From NCBI GenBank assembly GCA_030066245.1, contig JASJBY010000328.1:1-5632 (forward strand): DNA of 5,632 nucleotides, written 5' to 3'. A program made the position numbers and the translations under genes. Source of the DNA: Gammaproteobacteria bacterium (GTDB taxonomy: Bacteria > Pseudomonadota > Gammaproteobacteria > JAABTG01). The notes under the pieces were generated by a model. That model searched no databases. It worked only from the letters and a program-made list of their open reading frames with translations, and had not been told where the DNA came from. Numbering within the stretch: the stretch's first letter is position 1; every line of letters starts with the position of its first letter. Shown here in pieces: positions 1 through 5,632 of this stretch.

Positions 1-1
1 T

Positions 2-247
2 CAAAAAAAGCATGGCGTATCTTTCGAAGAAGCGCGAACCGTATTTTACGACGAGTCCGCGATTCACTTTTACGACCCTGACCATTCAGATGAGGAAGAT
101 CGGTTCATTCTGCTCGGGCTGAGCTTTAAACCACAGGTGCTCGTTGTTTGCCACTGTTTTCGAGAGAGTGAAACATTAGTCCGTATTGTTTCTGCTAGAA
201 GAGCAGACAAAGACGAGGAACGAGAATATTGGAAGCGGAGAAAATGA
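2..247 (+). CDS. brnT: BrnT family type II toxin (5'-truncated by window edge)
   Basis: The frame entering at base 2 gives 81 residues and then a TGA stop; the true start lies outside the window. The reading begins with KHGVSFEEA, followed by a stretch with DPDHSDEEDRF, a hydrophobic ILLG...VLVVCHCF strand pair, and the C-terminal signature RIVSARRA...EREYW. These are the hallmarks of BrnT, a small RelE-fold ribonuclease that blocks translation until bound by BrnA. BrnT proteins are usually about 90-95 residues, so only about 10-15 N-terminal residues should be missing. The order, toxin first and antitoxin overlapping its stop by ATGA (244-247), is the usual brnTA arrangement. Base composition is much more AT-rich than the efflux genes, as expected for a horizontally moving module. 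Family assignment is from recognised motifs; nuclease activity is inferred from the family. Confidence 0.9.
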   Translation, partial: QKKHGVSFEEARTVFYDESAIHFYDPDHSDEEDRFILLGLSFKPQVLVVCHCFRESETLVRIVSARRADKDEEREYWKRRK

Positions 248-468
248 GAGCTCACTACGACTTCTCGAAAATGAAAGGACGAAAAAATCCCTTCGTTAAA
301 TATCTAAAGCAACCTGTAACCATGAGGTTGGACCGTGATACCGTCGCCTATTTCAAATCTATGGCCGAAGAAACAGGTATTCCGTACCAAAGCCTGATAA
401 ATCTATACCTTCGTGACTGTGCGATACATCATCGCAAACTGAAAATGGAATGGGCCTCTGAGAAGTGA
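244..468 (+). CDS. brnA: BrnA family antitoxin, ribbon-helix-helix DNA-binding protein
   Basis: The product is 74 residues. ATG at 244 is chosen because it overlaps the toxin stop (ATGA) and has purine-rich GGAAG/GGAG at 231-240 just upstream; an in-frame TTG at 229 is less likely. The N-terminus (YDFSKMKGRKNPFVKYLKQ) is the toxin-binding/linker type seen in BrnA. Residues 24-60 form a ribbon-helix-helix: strand VTMRLD (25-30), helix around DTVAYFKSMAEETG (32-45), and helix starting IPYQSLINLYLRDCA (46-60). BrnA neutralises BrnT by direct binding and, with it, represses the shared promoter; that promoter should lie left of the window. The length matches a short BrnA. The stop codon lies inside the first unit of the heptad array that follows, so the end of this gene and the repeat share bases. 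Confidence 0.92.
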   Translation: MRAHYDFSKMKGRKNPFVKYLKQPVTMRLDRDTVAYFKSMAEETGIPYQSLINLYLRDCAIHHRKLKMEWASEK

Positions 469-520
469 CTCGTGAAGCGTAACTCGTGAAGCGTGAATCG
501 TGAATCGTGAATCGTGAATC
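465..520 (+). repeat. Left heptanucleotide tandem array, 8 units of GTGAATC type
   Basis: The sequence divides exactly into eight 7-base units: GTGACTC, GTGAAGC, GTAACTC, GTGAAGC, then four perfect GTGAATC. The first four units also show a 14-base super-period (GTRACTC + GTGAAGC). The brnA stop TGA (466-468) is part of unit 1. The last four units (493-520) are complementary to the opposite-orientation array at 746-773 at 26 of 28 positions, so one transcript across the gap could form a long stem. Short heptamer repeats are known as dispersed intergenic families in bacteria (for example the STRR families of cyanobacteria). Whether this one belongs to a named family cannot be decided here. Confidence 0.95.
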
Positions 521-522
521 GG

Positions 523-717
523 CAAGAGTTTAGCCCTAGTACAGGGCGAACAAGGCGCACGACCGGTACACCTTTCGCCCCTCTTGAACCGAGAGGCCCC
601 CGTGTTCCCGGTGGTTAACAATCCAGTGCCAGGTAGAGCCGTATTCAGCTACGCCCCATCCGGTCTACGAGTCCCGTGACTCGGCCAAGGTGTGGTACAC
701 GCTATCAGCAGCCACAC
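523..717 (-). ncRNA. Structured RNA candidate, HEARO / IscB omega-RNA-like, no associated protein gene
   Basis: Read on the - strand, this protein-free core folds into successive helices. GUGUGG 717-712 pairs with CCACAC 695-690, with a small GCU/AGC hairpin inside. CGAGUC 683-678 pairs with GACUCG 673-668 around an ACGG loop. AGCU 650-647 pairs with GGCU 640-637. CUGG 626-623 pairs with CCGG 611-608. CCUCU 596-592 pairs with AGAGG 584-580. GGGCGAA 580-574 pairs with UUCGCCC 550-544, with an AGGUG/CGCCU extension inside. CAAGAG 586-581 can also pair with CUCUUG 528-523. Some of these are mutually exclusive. Three pairs are U-G wobbles on the - strand (625/609, 647/640, 570/556) and would be A-C mismatches on +, which favours the - strand. 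From memory, the order 5' hairpin, GGCCGA...GACCGGA, then GGGAACA followed by a CCUCUC hairpin resembles the omega-RNA of IscB nucleases (HEARO RNAs). No IscB frame is present, so this would be a standalone or decayed copy. The structure is seen; the family is a tentative reading. Confidence 0.5.
544..580 (-). other. Strong hairpin within the structured core
   Basis: GGGCGAA (580-574) pairs perfectly with UUCGCCC (550-544). Inside, AGGUG (573-569) pairs with CGCCU (557-553), including one U-G wobble, and AC/GU close the apical CGGUC loop. It is the most stable local helix of the core. No U-tract follows on either strand, so it is not a standard intrinsic terminator. Part of its 3' arm (547-543, GCCCU) can instead pair with AGGGC at 537-533, giving a competing hairpin with loop GUACU. 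Confidence 0.75.
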
Positions 718-731
718 TCTCCCTGATACAC

Positions 732-780
732 CATTCACGCTTTTCGATTCACGATTCACGAATCGCGATTCACGAGGCTC
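732..780 (-). repeat. Right heptanucleotide tandem array, 7 units, inverted relative to the left array
   Basis: On the + strand the units read CATTCAC, GCTTTTC, GATTCAC, GATTCAC, GAATCGC, GATTCAC, GAGGCTC. The consensus GATTCAC is the reverse complement of GTGAATC in the left array, so this array has the opposite orientation. It is less regular: units 2, 5 and 7 are degenerate. Its last unit runs into the stop codon of the efflux pump gene (TGA on the - strand, bases 781-779). Together with the left array it brackets the structured core and fills the space between two convergent genes. Confidence 0.9.
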
Positions 781-3700
781 AGGTGGCCTTAGGCGACGGA
801 ATCCTGTAGAAAGTCGCGTAAAGCACGGGCACAGCCACCATGGTCAGAACGGTCGCAAACGCCAGGCCGAACATGATGGTCACCGCCATGGCCTCCCAGA
901 AGATGTCGAAATACAGGGGAATGAGGGCAAACACTGTGGTGGCTGCGGCGTTGAGCACGGGCTTCAGACGAGACACCGCCGACTCCACCACCGCCTCATA
1001 GGGACTCATCCCCTCGCCCAGATTGATGTTCACCTGGTCCAGTAGCACCACCACGTTCTTGATGATCATGCCGGACAGGCTCATGGCACCCAGTAATGCC
1101 ATGAAGCCGAAGGGTGACCCCATGATCAGCAATCCGACCGTGATACCGACCAACGCGAAAGGAATGATCAGCACGATGATCAACGGCGGGCGATAGGCAT
1201 TGAACAACACCACGATGATGGCCAGCATGATGACCACCGCGGGAACGATGCCCGGAACGAGGGCCTGCTGAGACTCGTTGGTGCTGCCGTACTCGCCGTC
1301 AAACTCCAGGCTGTAGCCCGGCGGCAGCTCGATGGCCTCGAAGGCCGCCCTGACATCGGCCATCAGCGTCGGCGCCGTCGCATTATCCGGCGAGGCCTGA
1401 ACGGTGACCGCCCGCCGCCGGTCCCAGCGCCAGATCAGGGGGTCTTCCCACTCCACCGCGATGCCATCGGTGACCTGTTCTACAGGCACCGATTCCGTGG
1501 ACAGGCTCGGTAGTATCTGCACTGCCGCCATCTCGCTGGCCGCTTCCCTGCGCTGTGCCTCCACGTCCCGAACGACGATGGGAATGAGGTCGTCCCCTTC
1601 CCGGTACAGACCCACCGGAATGCCGTCGAAGGAACGCTTGGTGGCACTGGCCAGGTCCTCCCGATCCACACCGGTCCAGCGGCCGCGCTCCTGGTTGTAT
1701 TCGGGCACGATGTGCCGGTGCCGGTTGCGCCAGTTGGTGCGGACTTCCTTCGCGTAGGGACTGGCCTCCAGGATAGCCACACCCTGCTCCGCAAGCCTGC
1801 GCAGAACATCGGGGTCCGCCTGCGCGGGTCCGCTGATGCGGGCCTCGAACTTCCAGTCATCCCAGGCGCCCACACCGTACTTGCGCACCCGCACCAGCGC
1901 CTGGGGCACGTTCGCCTCGATCCACGGCGTAATGTGGTCCATGGCCCTGTCCACATCCGGGAGCGACTCGGTGTTGACGATGAGCTGGGCATAGGAAGGA
2001 TACGGGTCCTCCGGGTTGACGGGCAGGTAGAAGCGGGGTGGTCCCCTGCCGATGAACGCGCTCACGCTGTCAACGCCTGGTGCTTTTGACAGCTCGTCCT
2101 CGATGGCCGCCAGGTTGGCGGACACATCCTGGATGCGATTACCCTCCGGCTCCCAGTAGTCGATCATAAACTGGCTTCGTGAGGCGTCGGGGAAGAACGT
2201 CTGAGGGACGAAACCGAAGCCGTAAACGGACGCCACCAGCAGCGCCACCATGCCCCCGAGAAAGAGAAAACGAGCCCGGATCGCCTTGCCCAGCAGGCCC
2301 CTGAACCCTTGGTAGAACTTGCCCGCGTAAGGATCCGAGCCGTCACCGCTTTCCTTCGGATCAGGGATTAGATTCATGCACATGAGCGGCGTCACTGTCT
2401 GGGAGAGCAGCCAGCTAAAGAGCAGCGCGATGGCCACCACGATAAAGAGGCTGCGGCCATACTCGCCCGTGTCATATTCCGAGGCAAAGATGGGATAGAA
2501 GGCCATGGCGGCCACCACCGTCGCGCCCAGCAGGGGCCAGGCCGGCTGGCTTGCGGCCTCGATGGCTGCCTTGGTCCGGTCCATGCCCCGCTGCAGCCGC
2601 ACCACGAAGCCGTCCGCCACCACGATGGCGTTGTCCACCATCATGCCCATGGCAATGACCAGGGCCCCCAGGGAAACCCGCTGCAGGTCGATGCCCCACA
2701 CTGCCATGAGGATGAAGGTGCCGAGGATAGCGAATATCAGCCCACTGAGCCCGATGATGATGCCCATGCGCAAACCCATGGTCATAGCCAGCACCGCCAG
2801 CACGATCAACACGGCCCCGATGAGATTTATCATAAAGTCCTTGATGGAATCGGCCACCAGATCCGACTGCCACGAGATCCTGTGCAGCTCGATGCCCGCG
2901 GGGATCACTTCGGCCAGCTCGTCGATGCGCCGGTCCACCGCGCGGCCCACATGCACGGCATTGACACCCGCGCTCGGCGCCAGGGCAAGACCGATGGCAG
3001 ACCGCCCGTTGTAGCGCATCAATTCACGCGGTGGATCGATGTAACCCCGTTCCACCGTGGCGAAATCCTGGATGCGGATGATGTCGTCACCCCGGATGCC
3101 CTCTGCCTTCTCGGCGAATGTGGTGCCTGTGACGGCCAGCTCTGCAATCTGCTCAGGCGACGTGAACTCGCCCGAGGGGGCAACCCGGAAACGCTTGTCC
3201 TGCAGCTCGACCCGGCCTGCATCCACGACCCGATTCTGCACCCTCAGGGTCCGCGTCAGGTCCTCCGTGGTGAGCCCGAGCTGGGTGAGCTGGGCCTCCG
3301 AGGTTTCCACGAAGACCCGCTGGTCCTGGATGCCCCAGAAATCCACCCGGGCCACGCCCGGCACTACCACCAGCTCCTTGCGGATGCTCTTCGCAAAACG
3401 CTCCAGCTCCGCATAGGTGAAACCGTCCCCCGTGAGGGCCATCAGGAACCCGAACACAAAGCCGAAGTCGTCTCCAATCTGGGGCTTGCCGGCGCCGGGG
3501 GGAAGCTCGTGCTCCATGTCCCCGATCTTCTTGCGCATGTGGTCCCAGACCTGGGGCAGGCGATCCGCCCAGTACTCGTTCTTGATGTCCACCTTGATGA
3601 TGGACAGCCCCGGCCGGGAGTTGGAGTAGATGTTCTTGACCTCGGTCATCTCCTGGAGAGCGGTCTCTATTCGGTCGGTGACCTCCAACTCCACCTGCTC

Positions 3701-3868
3701 GGCGCTGGCGCCAGGATAGACCGTGGTGATGGCACCCGTCTTGACCGTGAACTCCGGATCCTCCAGCTGCCCGAGCTGGAAATAGCTCGCGGTGCCCGCC
3801 ACGACCAGCAGGAAGACGAAGAAGTAGGTGATGGGCTGCTTCTGGACCGCAATGGCTGGTAGGCTCAT
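779..3868 (-). CDS. RND (HAE1-like) efflux pump, inner-membrane permease subunit
   Basis: The product is 1029 residues, the normal size for AcrB/MexB-type pumps, and is a proton-driven exporter of unknown substrate in the inner membrane. The architecture is complete: TM1 at about 12-30, a first large periplasmic loop to about 345, TM2-TM6 at about 347-497, TM7 at about 534-553, a second periplasmic loop to about 870, and TM8-TM12 at about 874-1015. The proton-relay residues are partly visible. TM4 has GMMVDNAIVVADG (408-420), where the AcrB Asp-Asp pair is Asp412-Asn413. TM10 has SGMIIKNVVVLLDQ (932-945), with Lys937 matching the essential AcrB lysine. Periplasmic motifs YPGASAEQVE (51-60) and the loop GVNAVHVGRAV (301-311) are typical. 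ATG at 3868 lies 3 bases after the adaptor stop, with a G-rich stretch at 3876-3880 as probable ribosome site, so the two genes are co-translated. No outer-membrane factor gene is seen. Substrate-based symbols (for example mexK, triC or vmeK types) cannot be justified from sequence alone. Confidence 0.95.
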   Translation of the reverse strand: MSLPAIAVQKQPITYFFVFLLVVAGTASYFQLGQLEDPEFTVKTGAITTVYPGASAEQVELEVTDRIETALQEMTEVKNIYSNSRPGLSIIKVDIKNEYWADRLPQVWDHMRKKIGDMEHELPPGAGKPQIGDDFGFVFGFLMALTGDGFTYAELERFAKSIRKELVVVPGVARVDFWGIQDQRVFVETSEAQLTQLGLTTEDLTRTLRVQNRVVDAGRVELQDKRFRVAPSGEFTSPEQIAELAVTGTTFAEKAEGIRGDDIIRIQDFATVERGYIDPPRELMRYNGRSAIGLALAPSAGVNAVHVGRAVDRRIDELAEVIPAGIELHRISWQSDLVADSIKDFMINLIGAVLIVLAVLAMTMGLRMGIIIGLSGLIFAILGTFILMAVWGIDLQRVSLGALVIAMGMMVDNAIVVADGFVVRLQRGMDRTKAAIEAASQPAWPLLGATVVAAMAFYPIFASEYDTGEYGRSLFIVVAIALLFSWLLSQTVTPLMCMNLIPDPKESGDGSDPYAGKFYQGFRGLLGKAIRARFLFLGGMVALLVASVYGFGFVPQTFFPDASRSQFMIDYWEPEGNRIQDVSANLAAIEDELSKAPGVDSVSAFIGRGPPRFYLPVNPEDPYPSYAQLIVNTESLPDVDRAMDHITPWIEANVPQALVRVRKYGVGAWDDWKFEARISGPAQADPDVLRRLAEQGVAILEASPYAKEVRTNWRNRHRHIVPEYNQERGRWTGVDREDLASATKRSFDGIPVGLYREGDDLIPIVVRDVEAQRREAASEMAAVQILPSLSTESVPVEQVTDGIAVEWEDPLIWRWDRRRAVTVQASPDNATAPTLMADVRAAFEAIELPPGYSLEFDGEYGSTNESQQALVPGIVPAVVIMLAIIVVLFNAYRPPLIIVLIIPFALVGITVGLLIMGSPFGFMALLGAMSLSGMIIKNVVVLLDQVNINLGEGMSPYEAVVESAVSRLKPVLNAAATTVFALIPLYFDIFWEAMAVTIMFGLAFATVLTMVAVPVLYATFYRIPSPKAT

Positions 3869-3871
3869 GTC

Positions 3872-5014
3872 TTAGCCCCCAGCCGGCTTCAGAATTCGGA
3901 CCGTCTGCCCTTCGTGCACGGAATGCACCCCTGCAGTCACGATCCACTCGTTAGCACTCAGTCCCTCGGTGATCAGGACACCATGGGCCGTCATGTCGCC
4001 GGTCTTGACCGGTCGAATCTCCAGCACACCCAGGTCGCCTTCCGTCGGCTTGATGACCCACACGTGGCTCTGGGTTTTCGTGTCCGGCGTGAACACGGCG
4101 CCGGCCTGTATCGCGACCCCCCTTGTTTGGTGCTCTTCAGGGAAATCGGCCTCGCCGGCCCGCGCGGTACCCGCCATACCGGGCAGTACCCGGACGTCTT
4201 CGGGCTGCTTCATGCGCAGCGTGACAGGGAAGGTCCGCGTGGTCTGCGAGGCCTCGGTTCCGATCTCACTGACAATCCCCTCAAACTCCCTGCCCGGAAA
4301 AGCATCGAACTGCAGAAGTGCGGTCTTCACACTGGGTGCCAGGGAGATCAGACTCTCGGGAATGTTTACGACCATCTCAACGTGTGAGGTATCCACGATG
4401 CGCACGATAGGTTCCTTCTGGCGCACGTTCTGGAAGTTCTCCACGTAGGTGGCCACGACCGTTCCATCGAAGGGTGCCCTCAGGTAGGTGTCGTCGAGCT
4501 GATCCTGGGCCGTTGTCACAGATGCGGTCAGAGAATCAGCGGTGGCCGACGCGCGATCTCGGTTCTCCCGAGCCCGGTCGACGGCCGCCTCACTGGTGGC
4601 GCCGGGATCCTTCCTGAAAATGTTGCTCTGGCGTCTGAAGTCCCCCTGTGCGCGTTCCAGCGCGGCCTTGGCTTCGGCAAGCTGGGCCGTCACGTTTCTG
4701 AGGTTGACCTCGAAATCCCGCGGGTCGATGCGGGCAACCACGTCACCGGCCTTCACCTCGTCTCCCACGTTCACCGGGCGTGTGATCAGCGGCCCTGCCA
4801 CGCGAAACGCCAGGTCGATTTCCTGATTCGCCCGGGCCCTGCCCGGAAAGCCTCGCGCCTGGAACCCCTCGAAGTCGGCAACCTTGATTGCCCGGACAGG
4901 CCGGATGATGGTCCGCTCGGGCTCCTCTTGGGCACAACCGGCCAGCAGAGGGGGGATGAGAGCCACGAGGGAAAGGCCGACCAGAAACTTGCGATAACTG
5001 CTTGCTTTGCTCAT
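3872..5014 (-). CDS. Efflux RND periplasmic adaptor subunit (HlyD/MFP family lipoprotein)
   Basis: The product is 380 residues from ATG at 5014, which links the RND pump to an outer-membrane channel. The open frame extends to 5128, but 5014 is preferred. It gives a clean lipoprotein signal (SYRKFLVGLSLVALIPPLLAGC, lipobox LLAGC, Cys27, Ala at +2 favouring the outer membrane), and it has AAAGG upstream with 8-base spacing. Domains in order are a beta-barrel start and first half of the lipoyl domain (about 40-100, with the VNVGDEVKAGDVVARIDP hallmark at 81-98), an alpha-hairpin (about 101-175, charged and Ala-rich), a second lipoyl half (LRAPFDGTVV at 178-187), a beta-barrel (about 208-285, VEMVVNIPES...LPGMAGTARA), and a membrane-proximal domain (about 297-380). 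The hairpin tip has a loose form of the TolC-contact RLS pattern (Arg128, Ile132, Ser141). It is first in a two-gene operon with the pump. Confidence 0.93.
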   Translation of the reverse strand: MSKASSYRKFLVGLSLVALIPPLLAGCAQEEPERTIIRPVRAIKVADFEGFQARGFPGRARANQEIDLAFRVAGPLITRPVNVGDEVKAGDVVARIDPRDFEVNLRNVTAQLAEAKAALERAQGDFRRQSNIFRKDPGATSEAAVDRARENRDRASATADSLTASVTTAQDQLDDTYLRAPFDGTVVATYVENFQNVRQKEPIVRIVDTSHVEMVVNIPESLISLAPSVKTALLQFDAFPGREFEGIVSEIGTEASQTTRTFPVTLRMKQPEDVRVLPGMAGTARAGEADFPEEHQTRGVAIQAGAVFTPDTKTQSHVWVIKPTEGDLGVLEIRPVKTGDMTAHGVLITEGLSANEWIVTAGVHSVHEGQTVRILKPAGG

Positions 5015-5101
5015 CGTCACAGCCTTTGCATGTTCTTCGTTAGCGTGCGCTGGCACATGGGTTTCAGAGAGATCAACCACGGGGTGCACGGGGAGACCGG
5101 A

Positions 5102-5128
5102 AGTATAAGGTGTAGGGCCCAGCGGCAA
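5102..5128 (-). promoter_or_regulatory. Possible sigma70-type promoter for the efflux operon
   Basis: Reading leftward, TTGCCG (5128-5123) is a partial -35 match, and TATACT (5107-5102) matches the TATAAT -10 at five of six bases. The spacer is 15 bases, which is short; shifting the -35 to TTTTGC gives a normal 17. It lies about 90 bases upstream of the adaptor start, in the only gap upstream of the operon. A small inverted repeat, CGGC-7-GCCG (5123-5137), overlaps the -35. Just downstream is a tandem pair of CACGGGG repeats (5078-5093), so a repressor site is possible. No regulator gene is in view. This is a pattern match only. Confidence 0.35.
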
Positions 5129-5277
5129 AAGTCGCCGGCATGACCAGAGCCGAGTGGCGAGATTCTAGGCTCGCTTCACGCCACAACCCGGTGCCCGCCG
5201 CGGTACATCTTTTTTAGAGCTTTCTGATATGCCGCATAGGAAGCCAGCGTCGTCGAGTTCGGGCATTGGACGCCCCC

Positions 5278-5632
5278 CTACTCCACCCAACCCAGCACAT
5301 TTCGAATGACCGACCAGCGTGGCTCTTCTTTGACCGCCGTCTCTCCGAGCACCCAGTGCCTGTAGAGCGTCCTCATGGTCCCGTCTTTCTCCTGGAGCCT
5401 TATCCAGCTGTTGAGAAAATTCATCCAGCGCTCATCCCCGCCGGACGTGGCATAAGCCAGCGGCGCCGCTGCGTCCAAGGGCCTCGGAATGATAGCTTGG
5501 AAGTCGGGATAAAGTAGTGTCCAGGCGGAGCCGACTTCCACGCTGTCAAATAGAAAGCTGAAGTCCATGGCCTCCCCTTCGAAGAACGCGCTGTTGGACT
5601 CGATGGGGACCACCGTGGCTTGTGGAAGGTGC
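5278..5632 (-). CDS. Solute-binding protein family 3 domain, C-terminal part (truncated by window edge)
   Basis: The frame is open to the right edge; 117 residues are visible before the TAG at 5278-5280. A GTG at 5613 is only an internal codon, because the frame continues upstream as HLPQATVVPIESN. The segments SAFFEGEAMDFSFLFDS, EVGSAWTLLYPDFQAIIPRP, PLAYATSGGDERWMNFLNSW and RLQEKDGTMRTLYRHWVLG follow the last lobe of bacterial periplasmic amino-acid/organic-acid binding proteins (SBP_bac_3). There a residue-rich pocket strand, a GDE...F...W helix and an EKDGT..LY..W segment end the fold. The tail RWSVIRNVLGWVE after the fold is, to my recollection, usual in proteins where this domain is fused behind a sodium:dicarboxylate symporter. 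That fusion cannot be confirmed because the N-terminal part is outside the window. It is codirectional with the efflux operon but 263 bases away, so probably a separate unit. Confidence 0.75.
   Translation of the reverse strand, partial: HLPQATVVPIESNSAFFEGEAMDFSFLFDSVEVGSAWTLLYPDFQAIIPRPLDAAAPLAYATSGGDERWMNFLNSWIRLQEKDGTMRTLYRHWVLGETAVKEEPRWSVIRNVLGWVE

Noticed and set aside
229..243. Earlier TTG start for brnA
   Set aside because: ATG at 244 has the ATGA overlap with the toxin stop and a Shine-Dalgarno stretch, and it matches the family N-terminus.
614..619. Integron attC site suggested by GTTAAC
   Set aside because: No paired R'' and R' core sites in the right arrangement were found around the palindrome, and there is no cassette gene.
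403..621. Open frame of 72 codons on the - strand across the left heptad array
   Set aside because: It overlaps brnA antisense. Its middle is the heptad repeat read as a 7-residue periodic peptide (DSRFTIH-like), so it is repeat-driven, not a gene.
465..780. CRISPR array
   Set aside because: The units are contiguous 7-mers with no spacers, and the two arrays are inverted to each other.
692..1045. Open frame of 117 codons on the + strand across the right heptad array
   Set aside because: It starts in the structured core, repeats the same heptad-derived peptide, and then runs antisense inside the pump gene.
2882..3862. 326-codon + strand frame
   Set aside because: It lies wholly antisense to the well-supported RND gene. 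Its His/Asp/Leu/Gly-rich composition is typical of a high-GC shadow frame.
3153..3947. 264-codon - strand frame straddling the adaptor-pump junction
   Set aside because: It is out of frame with both real genes, and its low-complexity His/Gly/Arg content shows no domain.
5015..5128. N-terminal extension of the adaptor from ATG at 5128
   Set aside because: The added 38 residues would bury the lipoprotein signal and would overlap the likely promoter.
5190..5216. Intrinsic terminator suggested by a T-run after GC-rich sequence
   Set aside because: The preceding sequence forms only a weak, imperfect stem, and no + strand gene ends there.

Overview
The window looks like part of a proteobacterial chromosome, most likely from a gammaproteobacterium. 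The reasons are a fairly GC-rich core (about 60% in a hand-counted line at 3001-3060), an RND efflux operon with a lipoprotein adaptor (a Gram-negative envelope), and a BrnT/BrnA toxin-antitoxin pair. The taxon is inference; nothing here fixes genus or species.

Layout. (1) At the left edge, on the + strand, are the end of a BrnT-type toxin gene and the complete BrnA antitoxin gene, overlapping by four bases (ATGA). Both are clearly more AT-rich than the rest (about 37-43% GC in two counted lines), which suggests an acquired module. (2) From 465 to 780 there is no credible protein gene but much structure. An array of eight 7-base units (GTGAATC type) starts on the brnA stop codon. An array of seven units in the opposite orientation (GATTCAC type) ends on the stop codon of the convergent efflux gene. 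Between them lies a core of about 210 bases that folds well as RNA on the - strand and resembles HEARO / IscB omega-RNA. (3) From 779 to 5014 on the - strand is a two-gene efflux operon: a periplasmic adaptor lipoprotein (3872-5014) and an RND inner-membrane pump (779-3868), separated by 3 bases. (4) From 5015 to 5277 is a 263-base upstream region with a plausible leftward promoter and small repeats. (5) At the right edge, on the - strand, is the C-terminal part of a family-3 solute-binding domain, open at the window end.

How they work together. The adaptor and pump should form a proton-driven tripartite efflux system with an outer-membrane channel encoded elsewhere. BrnT and BrnA should form a self-repressing toxin-antitoxin operon. 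The convergent gap holds the least ordinary sequence: paired heptad arrays around a structured, possibly mobile or regulatory, RNA. If read on the - strand, that RNA lies directly downstream of the pump gene and could be part of its 3' UTR or an independent transcript.
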